Below are positions 48,728 to 56,960 of a stretch of DNA of 64,000 bases, piece by piece. The stretch spans positions 124,001-188,000 of the forward strand of contig NZ_FKIF01000006.1 in the NCBI RefSeq assembly GCF_900078705.1, given 5' to 3'. Source of the stretch: Bordetella ansorpii. Lineage in GTDB: Bacteria; Pseudomonadota; Gammaproteobacteria; Burkholderiales; Burkholderiaceae_B. The notes beneath the pieces were generated by a model. It ran no database searches, was not told the DNA's origin, and saw only the letters and a list, made by a program, of their open reading frames with translations. A program made the translations under genes and the position numbers. How positions within the stretch are numbered: position 1 is the stretch's first letter; each line of letters begins with the position of its first letter.

Positions 48728-49586
48728 GGGGCCTCCCAGGATCAAGAGGTCGCTGCGGGCGGCCGGATACTTGAGCCAGTCGGTCCTGCCATTGCGGGAA
48801 CAACTCGCTGGCGAGCGCGCGCATCGTGTCGAGCGCGGCAGGGGCGACTCTGCCGGGCGGCTGGCGGTGCTCGACCCGATGCACCGGCAGGCCGCGCGTT
48901 GCGGCACGTGGATACGCTTCTATGGCCGGCACGTCGGTGGCGAGCACGCGGATGCCGGCGCTGTCCTGGAACAGGTCGCGCAAGGCCTGCTGGATCAGCC
49001 GTGCGTTGGCGGACACCGGGTGGACGCGGTTGATGAGCAAGTGCAGCGGCGGCGGTTCGATGCCCAGGTGCCGGTACGGCGCAATGTCTTCGAGCAACTG
49101 CATGGTGCCGCGCCGCAGCTCGCGTGCCGCGAGGATCTCCGGCGTGACGGGCGACAGCGCGAGATCGGAGGCGAGCACCGCCATCTCCAGCAGCACGGAA
49201 CGCGCGCCCTGGGTGTCGATCAGCACCAGGTCGTAGAGGGGAGCAAGTGCTGGCAGCAGATGCCGCAACCGCAGGCGGCCATCCGGCGCATGCAGCAACA
49301 ACGTGTTCAGCTCGCCCCGGTGGTCGTCGGACAGCACCAGGTCCAGGCCCGCGATGATCGTGCGGGACACGAGCTGGCCAAGGTCGCGCTCGTTGAAGGC
49401 CAACAGCTCATAGATGCCGCCCGGCGCGCGCTGGGTCAGTTCGTAGTAGGAGGACAAGGTGGGCTGCACGTCGAGATCGAGCAGCAGCACGCGCAGGCCC
49501 GCGTCCGCGGCGAGCCCGCCCAGGTTGGCGGCCGTCGTGGTCTTGCCGACGCCGCCCTTCGTTGAAATGATGGACACGACCTGCAT
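48711..49586 (-). CDS. parA: ParA-family partition ATPase of the ICE
   Basis: 291 residues. Deviant Walker A KGGVGKTTTAANLG at about 10-23, LLLDLDVQPTLSSYY, Walker B-like DLVLIDTQGA and LINRVHP: a complete ParA/Soj fold that binds DNA non-specifically and pulls ParB-marked DNA. ICE partition genes stabilise the element, especially after excision. Upstream of the HicA-like and ParB genes, downstream of alpA. Proper start MQVVSIIST at 49586 preceded by GGAGAGCGCC. Confidence 0.93.
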   Translation of the reverse strand: MQVVSIISTKGGVGKTTTAANLGGLAADAGLRVLLLDLDVQPTLSSYYELTQRAPGGIYELLAFNERDLGQLVSRTIIAGLDLVLSDDHRGELNTLLLHAPDGRLRLRHLLPALAPLYDLVLIDTQGARSVLLEMAVLASDLALSPVTPEILAARELRRGTMQLLEDIAPYRHLGIEPPPLHLLINRVHPVSANARLIQQALRDLFQDSAGIRVLATDVPAIEAYPRAATRGLPVHRVEHRQPPGRVAPAALDTMRALASELFPQWQDRLAQVSGRPQRPLDPGRPHGERT

Positions 49587-49628
49587 GGCGCTCTCCGGCT
49601 GGGAATGGGAAGTCCGCGGGAGAGCGGG

Positions 49629-49841
49629 TCAGGTCCGGTGGTTGAGGCGCTCGGCGATCCACTGGTCGATTTCGATCGAATCCCAGCCGACAGCGCGCAC
49701 GCCCAGGCGCAGCGCCTGAGGGAACTGGCGCTTCTTCATCAGGTTGTAGATGTGGGCGCGTTTGAAGCCGGACTTCGCTTCGACTTCATCGAGCCGCAGG
49801 ATGCGGCGCTCGTTCGGCGGGAGTACAGGGGTCTGCGACAT
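49629..49841 (-). CDS. alpA: AlpA-family excisionase/regulator
   Basis: 70 residues from MSQTPV at 49841 (AGGAG 8 bases before); a GTG at 49850 would add three residues. MerR-like winged helix: RILRLDEVEAKSGFKRAHIY followed by LMKKRQFPQALRLGVRAVGW and EIDQWIAERL, the typical AlpA layout. In the ICEclc family, AlpA starts the regulatory operon controlling the transfer-competent state. Promoter region with a palindrome lies upstream (49842-49959). Confidence 0.9.
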   Translation of the reverse strand: MSQTPVLPPNERRILRLDEVEAKSGFKRAHIYNLMKKRQFPQALRLGVRAVGWDSIEIDQWIAERLNHRT

Positions 49842-49914
49842 GGCGGTCACTCCTGAACGCTCGGTGGCGTTTGTTGGCGTGACCTCTATTCAATAGACCT
49901 GGCTGCGGAAAGAC

Positions 49915-49942
49915 ATTGCAAATGCAATCTCCGCGATTGCAC
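49915..49942 (-). promoter_or_regulatory. Palindromic operator candidate before alpA
   Basis: Perfect palindrome ATTGCAAATGCAAT (49915-49928) followed by a half site GATTGCAC (49935-49942). On the minus strand TTGCAA can serve as a -35, with TCTATT 18 bp further as -10. Fits a control site for alpA, expected to be bound by an ICE regulator; identity unknown. Confidence 0.45.
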
Positions 49943-49959
49943 ATACAAGCTGGATAACC

Positions 49960-50706
49960 TCATGCGCTTGCGCTACGAACGTACCTCTTAGCGTTGGCGA
50001 ACTTTCCGTTTAAGGTGCGCTCAGTGATGCCCATGGTGCCGCCGTAGTGGGCGACCAATGCAGAGACAAGGGCCTCCTGCGTTTTGAAGCTGGAATAGGG
50101 CACGCCTGAAGGCGACTGGCTCAGCATCAGCGTCAACATCCCTCCAATGATGTTGAGATAGGTCGTTTCCGCCCGTTCGCTGATCTCGCATTGCTTGGAT
50201 GCCAACAGCACCGAGGATTGCTTGAGTAGCGTGTCGTGCTGCTCCTGCAGTTCTCGCATCTCACGTCGGGCTTGTTCAAGCGCGGCCTGAAGGGCCAGCC
50301 GCTCCACGAGGATCGCCTGTCCTGTTTCCATGGTGATGAAAGGATGCGCCATGCGTTCGCCACGGCTGAACAGAAATCCTGGCCGGTGCTCGGGATAGTG
50401 GGTGCGCATCCAGCGTTTTAGATCGACATGGCGAACAGTCAGATCCAGAGAATTGAGCAGGTTCGGATCATTGAGCGTGATCCCGTTCTTGCCGTAGGGC
50501 AGCTCTCCGTTGAGGATGCCGTCATAGATACGTTCCGAGTGCAGCCGGCACTCATTCCATCGAGGGCAGTTCAGCGACCGAGGCAGGACACGCGGTGACG
50601 CGATCGTGGCCAGGATCATCGGGAGATACCGCAGCAACCCAGCCCATCGGATGGCCGCCTCGATGGGACGATAGAACACCTTTGATGTTGAAATGTCCTT
50701 GTGCAT
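49960..50706 (-). CDS. Conserved 248-aa protein at the right end of the ICE
   Basis: Starts MHKDISTSKVFYRPIEAAIRW at 50706 with ribosome site AAAGGAG. The first 90 residues include LHSERIYDGILNGELPYGKNG, conserved in ICE relatives; then a coiled coil (LALQAALEQARREMRELQEQH, about 130-165) and a C-terminal globular segment with TERTLNGKFANAKRYV. No enzyme motif. In many ICEs of this family it is the outermost gene of the regulatory block near alpA, possibly a regulator. I cannot name a family. Confidence 0.78.
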   Translation of the reverse strand: MHKDISTSKVFYRPIEAAIRWAGLLRYLPMILATIASPRVLPRSLNCPRWNECRLHSERIYDGILNGELPYGKNGITLNDPNLLNSLDLTVRHVDLKRWMRTHYPEHRPGFLFSRGERMAHPFITMETGQAILVERLALQAALEQARREMRELQEQHDTLLKQSSVLLASKQCEISERAETTYLNIIGGMLTLMLSQSPSGVPYSSFKTQEALVSALVAHYGGTMGITERTLNGKFANAKRYVRSASA

Positions 50707-51156
50707 GTCTTCGTCTCCTTTCGGGTGCGCTACATCACCGGCTCCTTTCTTGCCCAAGGGCTGTTGTGTCGTTATGGCCTGCGACGGACGCTTGAGGCGA
50801 TGCCCTAAGCGAAGGCGGAGGAGGCCATTGGCGTCCGCCGCAGGTGGCCTTGTCTTGCTTGATATGCAAGAATCGATCAGTTGCCGGCCCATCGAGCGAT
50901 GAGGACGCAAGCTCGATATTGGCGCTCACGGTACCAGCGTCATAGGTGGCGCAAAGCCCATCAAGACCGATTTGGTATGGTCTGATATCCAGACGGTTCA
51001 AGACCAGCGAGTTGAAGCGTTCGACGCCCCTACGTCCAGTTGGGGACTGGAAATCAGCGGTTAGTGATGCATCGCTCCACATGCTGATATATCGACAAAG
51101 TATCTGCCGCAGTACCAGTGACCCTGCCAGGTTGCCCCAGCACATAGGAGACGGAG
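50707..51156. other. Intergenic region between the ICE regulatory block and DUF305 gene
   Basis: 450 bp. A minus-strand frame (about 50735-51223) is open and includes FNSLVLNRLDIRPYQIGLDGL, which looks more protein-like than typical shadows, but it has no start with a ribosome site and no family match that I know. The stretch is AT-richer. It probably holds the promoters of the two flanking divergent genes. Confidence 0.4.
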
Positions 51157-51657
51157 ATGGCTGAACATTCCCATGAACATCAACATCACACATCCGGTCA
51201 GATGGGTAAGCACGGCCGACCATACGCCAAGTTCTGGGTGAACATGGTGTTGGGCCTCGTCGTCATGTACTTCGTAATGTTCAGCATGATCGACGGCGCC
51301 AGGGACTTCAGAAACAATCTCAACATGCTCTACATGGCGGTCACTATGTGGGCGCCAATGGGCATCTTCATGCTAGCGACAATGCCCGGCATGTTTCCAA
51401 ACCGGCGGCTCAATCTCGTGCTGTACGGCTTGTTTGCCGTTCTCACACTCGGTTCTTTTGCCGCTACCCGTGCTCAAACCGGAATCGGCGATCGACAGTT
51501 CATCGCGTCTATGGTCCCGCACCATTCGGGAGCGATCCTCATGTGCCGCGAGGCGCAGCTCTCAGATCCGGAACTCGTCAACCTATGCCAAGCGATTTCC
51601 GATGGCCAGCGCGCGGAGATCGAGCAGATGAACCGGATTGCTGCACGCCTTCGTTGA
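51157..51657 (+). CDS. DUF305 family membrane protein
   Basis: 166 residues: a His-rich start (EHSHEHQHHTSGQMGKH), three transmembrane helices (about 28-100: VNMVLGLVVMYFVMF, LYMAVTMWAPMGIFML, LVLYGLFAVLTLGSFA) and a periplasmic DUF305 domain DRQFIASMVPHHSGAILMC. DUF305 proteins are found near copper and other metal genes and have an HH motif that may bind metal. AGGAGACGGAG precedes the ATG. The outermost gene on this end of the ICE, transcribed towards attR. Confidence 0.85.
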   Translation: MAEHSHEHQHHTSGQMGKHGRPYAKFWVNMVLGLVVMYFVMFSMIDGARDFRNNLNMLYMAVTMWAPMGIFMLATMPGMFPNRRLNLVLYGLFAVLTLGSFAATRAQTGIGDRQFIASMVPHHSGAILMCREAQLSDPELVNLCQAISDGQRAEIEQMNRIAARLR

Positions 51658-51947
51658 GGCTGGCTGCCACTACACTGGCGCCGCGTTGCGCTCCGGCGAA
51701 GTTAGCCGCAGCGATGTAAAGATGAGTACTTGCGGTGTTCCGATGCCGGCGGTTGTGTCCTACAGCCGTCCAGGTGCCAGGTAGTCCACGCGACACCACC
51801 CCGCGCTGCCTGCGGAGCGAGCGCAAGTCATGATCGTCGCAAGTTGGAGTTCGATAGCGAACCCGCTCAGCAGCTGGACGCATCAGGCGTAACGACGGGT
51901 GGATGGATCATCCTTGGACGCTGGTGGAAGTGGTTGGATGAACTTTG
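51658..51947. other. Non-coding sequence near the right end of the ICE
   Basis: About 290 bp with no ORF carrying a proper start or a recognisable motif, before the outward promoter. No IS ends or terminal repeats are visible. It resembles the end-regions of ICEclc-like elements only by position. Confidence 0.5.
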
Positions 51948-51976
51948 TTGCCGAGGGCGAAAAACAAGGCTATAAT
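51948..51976 (+). promoter_or_regulatory. Outward-facing promoter at the right end of the ICE
   Basis: TTGCCG (51948-51953), 17-bp spacer, perfect TATAAT (51971-51976), 69 bp before attR and facing out. In the circular excised form it would read into the left end, where the integrase of ICEclc-type elements lies. ICEclc has such a promoter (Pcirc) driving int only in the circle. Equivalence here is inferred from position and sequence. Confidence 0.65.
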
Positions 51977-52044
51977 TGAGTTCTTCGCTGATCACCACAG
52001 TGGAGAAAGTGATTGGGAAACAGAGACTTAGCGCTCTAGTGCAT

Positions 52045-52062
52045 GACTCGTCTCCCGCTCCA
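52045..52062 (+). other. attR: 3' end of tRNA-Gly, right border of the ICE
   Basis: GACTCGTCTCCCGCTCCA, the last 18 bases of a tRNA-Gly including CCA, closely like the 18-bp ICEclc att core. The sequence before it is not tRNA, so the intact gene is at the other end of the element (outside the window). Right of it the chromosome begins. Confidence 0.88.
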
Positions 52063-52068
52063 AATTCA

Positions 52069-52098
52069 AAAAGGCCCAAACCCAGGTTTGGGCCTTTT
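52069..52098 (+). terminator. Terminator of the original tRNA-Gly transcript
   Basis: 14-bp perfect stem AAAAGGCCCAAACC / GGTTTGGGCCTTTT, 2-base loop, then GTTTTG. Seven bases past attR, as after an uninterrupted tRNA gene; chromosomal sequence. Confidence 0.9.
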
Positions 52099-52145
52099 GT
52101 TTTGTTCGCCCCGCGCCCCGGCGGCGCCATCACGTACGGTAGGCC

Positions 52146-52757
52146 ATGGACTTTGCTCTGATCCTGTTGATCGTCATCGCGGCATGGCAGGTACTGCGCG
52201 TGCGCCATCAGCGCGCCAATATCTCGTTGCTGGGCCGCCACCTGGCCGACCTGAATCTCGAACGCCACATGGAAACGCTGACCCAGGGCTACACCCGGGC
52301 GATCCATGAAGAGACCGAAAACCGCCAGCTTCAGGTGCTGGAGACCTTCGCCCCCACCGAGCGCGCGGTGGCCGCGCAGATGCAGACGCTGGCCGCGTCC
52401 ATCCAGAAAGACGACGCACAGCGCACCAGCATGGGCACCTATCCGATCTGCGTGCCCTATGCCACGCACCTGCTGCCCGCCTCGACGCAGCGGGATTTTC
52501 GTGCGCTGCTGCAGATCCATGCGAACGGACTGCGCCGCGCGGTGGACAATGAAGCCGGCTGGCCGCCCAAGACGCGCGCCTTTCACCTGTCCGCCGAGCT
52601 GTACCTGTTCCAGCACAGCTGCCACTGGTTCTGCAAGTCGCGCAACGTCGCCGATGCGCGGCTGATGCTGCGCCACCAGGTCACTCAAAAGAAGGTGCTC
52701 GAATCGGTTTCCGAGCCCACCCGCAAGGCGTACATCGAGTGGCTGCGGGGCCGCTGA
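52146..52757 (+). CDS. Conserved hypothetical protein with N-terminal membrane helix
   Basis: 203 residues. A single N-terminal hydrophobic helix (FALILLIVIAAWQVLRV) then a helical, Gln/Glu/Arg-rich domain; notable are LQIHANGLRRAVDNEAGWPP and LYLFQHSCHWFCKSRNVADA. Looks like a cytoplasmic or membrane-attached protein of unknown role seen in Alcaligenaceae. ATG at 52146 (MDFAL). First chromosomal gene after the ICE; not in an operon with the next gene. Confidence 0.72.
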   Translation: MDFALILLIVIAAWQVLRVRHQRANISLLGRHLADLNLERHMETLTQGYTRAIHEETENRQLQVLETFAPTERAVAAQMQTLAASIQKDDAQRTSMGTYPICVPYATHLLPASTQRDFRALLQIHANGLRRAVDNEAGWPPKTRAFHLSAELYLFQHSCHWFCKSRNVADARLMLRHQVTQKKVLESVSEPTRKAYIEWLRGR

Positions 52758-53337
52758 GGCCCCACCCTCGCCAGGCCGACGGCCTATTTCACCGAGCTGC
52801 CGGCCTCCTGGCCCGCGACTTCCACATCGCTATCCCGGTCTTCACCAACTGATCCAGCTCGGCCGCGTGCCGCCCGCGGCCACCAAGCCCTGGGCGATGA
52901 ATGCCTCCTGCACCGCCTGTTTGCGCCCGCGATCGGCGATGCGTTGGCCCGTTTAGCGCAAGGCGCGGCACCTGACGTTGACATCAGGTCTTTCTCTGTA
53001 GATAGGCTCTCCTGAGAAACCTCCAAGACGTCAGCAAATACGGTGCCGTGGCAGCCCGGTCTCTTCAACCCGCCCGGTCCCTTACCTCGACCCCCCTTGC
53101 CTGCGCCAGGCAAACGCAAAAAGTCAGCGCTGCTCCTCTCCGATTTATAGTGACCATCTCCCTCATATCAAGAACTTGAATTCATACTCCGCGCAGCGGC
53201 AAGGCGCCAGGCTTTGTGTTTGTTTGCATCTCATCGGACAGTGCGCCGTTTACGACACGCTTCCATGCAAACTCCACGCCTGCGGCGTCATACACTCCAG
53301 CTACGCTGACTGTCCCGCCTTGCAAGGATTTCCCGCC
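52758..53337. other. Intergenic region of about 580 bp
   Basis: No intact gene. On the minus strand 52790-52970 shows protein-like fragments in two frames (IADRGRKQAVQEAFIAQG, then AELDQLVKTGIAMWKS), which suggests a decayed coding remnant. No recognisable promoter; a short AT-rich tract before 53170. Confidence 0.45.
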
Positions 53338-54183
53338 ATGCGTCTGGCCCCCGCCATCTGCGCTGCCGCGCTCGCCACCGCCCTGTCACTGGGCGCCGCC
53401 CTGCCCGCCCATGCATGGGGCGAGGAGGGCCATTCCATCATTTCCGAGATCGCCAGCCGCCGCCTGTCGGCCGAGGCGCACAAGGGCGTCGAGGCCCTGC
53501 TGGGCAAGGGCGCCTCGCTGGCTTCGGTGGGCAGTTGGGCCGACGATGAACGCGTGCGCGATCCCCGCACCACGCGCTGGCACTTCGTCGACATCCCGCT
53601 GGCCAAGGAAGACTATCAACCCGCGCGCGACTGCGTGGCCGATCCCGACAAGGGCGACTGTATCGTGGCCGAGATCCTGCGCGAGCAGGCCGTGGTGGCC
53701 TGTCCCACGCGCCCGGCGTCCGACCGCAAGCGTGCGCTGATGTTCCTGGCGCACTTCGTGGCCGACATCCACCAGCCCCTGCATACGGTCAAGGAAAACA
53801 ACGGCGGCAACGGCATCAAGGTCACCATCGCGATGCGCAACGGCGCCAACGGCACGGCGTCCGAAGACACCAACCTGCACGCCGCCTGGGACGCCGCGCT
53901 GATCCGCAAGACCGTGTGGGCCTGGGGCAGCTACGTGGACGTGCTGGAATCGAACTGGCTGCCCAAGGCGGACGCCAACCTGGCCGGCGGCACGCCCGTC
54001 GATTGGGCGCTGGACAGCCACCGCGCCGCCGTGAAGATCTTCGACATGCAGCCGCGCAACGACGTGCTGGACGACGCGTATCTGGCCAAGGCCCGGCCCA
54101 TCCTGGATCGGCAACTGGCGGTGGGCGGCATGCGGCTGGCGCACCTGTTGAACCAGGCGTTCGCGGCGAAGCGCTGCAAGTAG
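53338..54183 (+). CDS. S1/P1-type nuclease, exported
   Basis: 281 residues. Signal peptide APAICAAALATALSLGAALPAHA followed directly by WGEEGH, where the mature N-terminal Trp and first His bind zinc, as in P1 nuclease. Other zinc ligands: HFVDIP, FLAHFVADIHQPLH and NLHAAWD, all intact. Degrades single-stranded DNA/RNA and acts as 3'-nucleotidase in the periplasm. The start at 53338 was chosen over the longer frame from 53176, which lacks a signal and has no ribosome site. Monocistronic. Confidence 0.93.
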   Translation: MRLAPAICAAALATALSLGAALPAHAWGEEGHSIISEIASRRLSAEAHKGVEALLGKGASLASVGSWADDERVRDPRTTRWHFVDIPLAKEDYQPARDCVADPDKGDCIVAEILREQAVVACPTRPASDRKRALMFLAHFVADIHQPLHTVKENNGGNGIKVTIAMRNGANGTASEDTNLHAAWDAALIRKTVWAWGSYVDVLESNWLPKADANLAGGTPVDWALDSHRAAVKIFDMQPRNDVLDDAYLAKARPILDRQLAVGGMRLAHLLNQAFAAKRCK

Positions 54184-54245
54184 AGGCAAGCCCCTCGCGG
54201 CAAGGCAGCCCGGCAGTCGCGGCTGCCAGGAATACGATGCCGGCG

Positions 54246-55217
54246 CTATTCCAGTTCGCGCGACTGCACGCGCGTGAACACGCCCTCGCCCTCTTCCACG
54301 AACGCCTTCATCAGGTGATACGCGATGGCGAACGGCTTGGGCGACGACAGGCCCTCGGGATGCGTGCCGGCGATCATCCCGGCCGCTTCGGCCCGCGTGA
54401 ACCAGCGCGCGTCTTCCAGTTCGTTGTAATCGATGACGACCTCGCTGCTGACTGCGCGCGCGAAGCAGCCGATCATCAGCGACGAAGGAAACGGCCAGGG
54501 CTGCGCCGCGAAATAGCGCACCTCGGCGCAGGCGATGCCGGCCTCTTCCATCACCTCTCGCCGCACGGCGTCCTCGATGGTCTCGCCGGGTTCGAGAAAG
54601 CCCGCCAGCGCCGAGTACATGCCGGGCGCGAAGCGTTGCTGGCGGCCCAGCACGCAACGGTCGCCGTCGATGGCCAGCATGATCACCACGGGATCGACGC
54701 GCGGAAAATGCTGCGCGCCGCAGGCGTCGCAATCGCGGCGCCAGCCGGCGGCCGAAATGCGGCTGGGCGCGCCGCAATTGGCGCAGAAGCCATGCTTGTC
54801 GTGCCAATGCAGGATGGCCTTGGCGCCCCCGAGTTCACCCAGCACCGATGGCACGAACAGGCCGCGCGAGGCGATGCTGCGCAGGTCCATCAGGACCGTG
54901 CCGGGAAGCTGGGAAATCCGGTCGGAATCGGCAGCGGGATACGCCAGGGCGAACAACGCGGCGCCTTGTTCGTCCTGGCCCATGAAGATTTCACGCAAGG
55001 GTTCGCCCAGGCCAGCCAGTTGATCGGCGTCGAACAGGGGATCGATGCCTTCGTCGCGCGCGTCCAGCACCGGCACGTCTCCCGCGAAGACGAAATACCG
55101 GGTGGCGGCCTCGCGCCGGCGGGTGGCGACGTAATCGGCATCGTCGCGCCGCCCAGACAGGCGATCCAAGGGGTTCAGGCCGAAGTCGATCTGGGAAGAC
55201 GAGTCGATGAAAGGCAT
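54246..55217 (-). CDS. nudC: NADH pyrophosphatase NudC (NAD+ diphosphatase)
   Basis: 323 residues. A zinc ribbon (CANCGAPS ... CDACGAQ) followed by the Nudix box (GFLEPGETIEDAVRREV then EEAGI) and the NudC signature QPWPFPSSLM. Cleaves NAD(H) to NMN(H) and AMP, and removes NAD caps from RNA. The ATG at 55217 (MPFIDSS) is used; frames upstream are not conserved. Convergent with the S1/P1 nuclease gene on the left, followed by gspC upstream in the same direction. Confidence 0.94.
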   Translation of the reverse strand: MPFIDSSSQIDFGLNPLDRLSGRRDDADYVATRRREAATRYFVFAGDVPVLDARDEGIDPLFDADQLAGLGEPLREIFMGQDEQGAALFALAYPAADSDRISQLPGTVLMDLRSIASRGLFVPSVLGELGGAKAILHWHDKHGFCANCGAPSRISAAGWRRDCDACGAQHFPRVDPVVIMLAIDGDRCVLGRQQRFAPGMYSALAGFLEPGETIEDAVRREVMEEAGIACAEVRYFAAQPWPFPSSLMIGCFARAVSSEVVIDYNELEDARWFTRAEAAGMIAGTHPEGLSSPKPFAIAYHLMKAFVEEGEGVFTRVQSRELE

Positions 55218-55377
55218 GGTGTCAGCGAGGCAGTTGCGGCGCTGCTTACGGTAGCACCAAAGCCCCCATAGCGTCGATGCGATGGGATGCTCGCGCCTTT
55301 GGCGGGTTTGCCTCCGTCCTGGACGGGGCGCCTGGAGAGACAAGCCTTCGCCAATCATGCCGGACGCTGGCGACTGG

Positions 55378-55836
55378 TCAGCGGGCGGCGTGCGCCCCGG
55401 ACACCCGGGTGATGCCACCGCCCGCCACGCCAGGCTGTTCGGGCAGGGCAATGCGCACGATCTCGCCCGCCTTGTCCACTTCGATGCCATCGCGGCCGAT
55501 GCGATGCACGGTGACGGAATCCACCAACGTGTCCCCCACCGCATATGCGCGCGGCGCGCCGCCGTTGACGGACAGCACCGCCACTGCCCGCACACTGGAC
55601 CACATCAGGCCGCTGGCCTGCACTTCGATTTTCAAAGGCCCAGGCACGAACCACTGCACCAGTTTGTCCTGGCTCGGGTCGGCGGCGGGCGCCGTGGCCA
55701 TGGCGGGAGGCGCGGCGGGGGGCAAGGGCTCGAACAACAGATACCCCCACACGGCGATGGCGGACACGACGCCGACCAAGCCCATCAGGCGCACCAACGC
55801 GCGCGGATCGATGCGTTCAAGGGTTTGCATGGACAT
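55378..55836 (-). CDS. gspC: Type II secretion protein C-like (GspC)
   Basis: 152 residues starting MSMQTLERIDPRALVR. One transmembrane helix (about 13-35, LVRLMGLVGVVSAIAVWGYLLF), a Pro/Ala linker and the periplasmic HR domain with SGLMWSSVRAVAVLSVNGGAPRAYAVGDTL (in parts). This is the outer-membrane-secretin linker of a type II secretion system. It lacks the C-terminal PDZ/coiled-coil part of many GspC proteins and is divergent from gspH with 217 bp between. Confidence 0.82.
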   Translation of the reverse strand: MSMQTLERIDPRALVRLMGLVGVVSAIAVWGYLLFEPLPPAAPPAMATAPAADPSQDKLVQWFVPGPLKIEVQASGLMWSSVRAVAVLSVNGGAPRAYAVGDTLVDSVTVHRIGRDGIEVDKAGEIVRIALPEQPGVAGGGITRVSGAHAAR

Positions 55837-56053
55837 TTTCCTTGCGCAAACATCAAACTGCGCCAATTAGTGCCGTTCGGCGCGAGGATATTTATCTAAG
55901 ACGAGTTTGACACGCCAAAACCGCCCGAATCCAGTGAAATTTCCGCGCCAAATCATTACGGACCCATATTCAGCAATTCGCGATTTCCAGTTCATCTATA
56001 CATCACATTCTGGTAGTAGCCTGGGTTCCCACTTCCACTGCGTGGAGTTTGCC

Positions 56054-56560
56054 GTGACACGTGTCCGCCATGCGTTGCCCTCGCAAACCGGGCAAAAGGG
56101 CTTCACGCTCATCGAGATGATGGTCGTGCTGATGATCATCGGCATCGGCACGGCAGCCATCAGCCTGAGCATCCGGCCCGACCCGGCCCGCGTATTGAAG
56201 CAGGACGCGCAGCAACTGGCCCAGATGTTCATCATCGCCCAAAGCGAAGTGCGCCTGGACGGCCGCAGCATCGTCTGGCAGGCGGATCGCGAGGGGTACC
56301 GCTTCGTGCGATCGAGCTGGGTGATTCCCGACAATGACGTCATTCCCGTGCTGTCACCCGCCGCGGCGCCGGACACTTTCGCCCGCGACGATGCTCTGCG
56401 CCCGCGCCATTGGCAATCGGGCACCATGCAGATCAGCCCTCATTCTTCCGTCACCCTTGACGCTGAACGGATTGGCGCCCCCTGGGAGATCCAGCTATCG
56501 GACGGCACGTCCACCGTAGCGGTGGTGCGGGATGCGGTCGGACGGTTCTCGGTGCAGTAG
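56054..56560 (+). CDS. gspH: Type II secretion minor pseudopilin GspH
   Basis: 168 residues from a GTG at 56054 (VTRVRHALP). Prepilin leader QTGQKG|FTLIEMMVVLMIIGIGTAAI with Gly at -1 and Glu at +5, so it is processed by prepilin peptidase. Globular part with a typical pseudopilin ending in RDAVGRFSVQ. Part of the pilus-like tip of the type II secretion system. The longer frame starting 55907 is unlikely because its first part has no coding character. Followed 10 bp later by gspI. Confidence 0.85.
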   Translation: MTRVRHALPSQTGQKGFTLIEMMVVLMIIGIGTAAISLSIRPDPARVLKQDAQQLAQMFIIAQSEVRLDGRSIVWQADREGYRFVRSSWVIPDNDVIPVLSPAAAPDTFARDDALRPRHWQSGTMQISPHSSVTLDAERIGAPWEIQLSDGTSTVAVVRDAVGRFSVQ

Positions 56561-56570
56561 ACCACCCATC

Positions 56571-56960
56571 ATGCACAAGCCCCTGCCCCGTCATAGAACC
56601 GCCCAGACCGGCTTCACGCTGATAGAGGTGCTTGTCGCACTCGCCATCGTGGGCATCGCGCTGGCGGCCGTCATGCGCACCATGGGGGTCATGACGCAGA
56701 ACAACGGCAAGTTGCGCGACCGGTCGCTGGCCATGATGTCGGCCGAGAACCGATTGAACGAACTCGACCTGGAGCCAGGCGCCCCTGCCCCCGGCGGCCA
56801 GCGCTTCGCGTGTCCGCAGGGGTCTGCCCGCTTCATGTGCGAGCAGCGTGTCGACCTATTGAAAACCGGCTTCCGCAAAGTCACCGTGGATGTTTACGAA
56901 ACTGACGACTCGCGCCGCTTGGTGGCCACCCTCAGCCGGGTTCTGGGGCGGGTGCAATGA
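56571..56960 (+). CDS. gspI: Type II secretion minor pseudopilin GspI
   Basis: 129 residues. Prepilin leader HRTAQTG|FTLIEVLVALAIVGIALAAVM (Gly -1, Glu +5), then RDRSLAMMSAENRLNEL typical of GspI, with two cysteines (CPQG, CEQRV). Forms the tip complex with GspJ and GspK. Overlaps gspJ by ATGA and follows gspH by 10 bp. Start MHKPLPRH at 56571; an earlier in-frame start overlaps gspH. Confidence 0.88.
   Translation: MHKPLPRHRTAQTGFTLIEVLVALAIVGIALAAVMRTMGVMTQNNGKLRDRSLAMMSAENRLNELDLEPGAPAPGGQRFACPQGSARFMCEQRVDLLKTGFRKVTVDVYETDDSRRLVATLSRVLGRVQ

Noticed and set aside
52045-52062. A complete tRNA-Gly gene at attR
   Set aside because: Only the last 18 bases match a tRNA; upstream sequence does not fold as D- or anticodon arm.
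52790-52970. Possible decayed gene after the 203-aa gene
   Set aside because: Protein-like text in two frames, but too short and broken to assign; kept only as a comment.
53176-53337. N-terminal extension of the S1/P1 nuclease
   Set aside because: The signal peptide starts at 53338, and zinc-binding Trp must be the mature N-terminus; the extension has no ribosome site.
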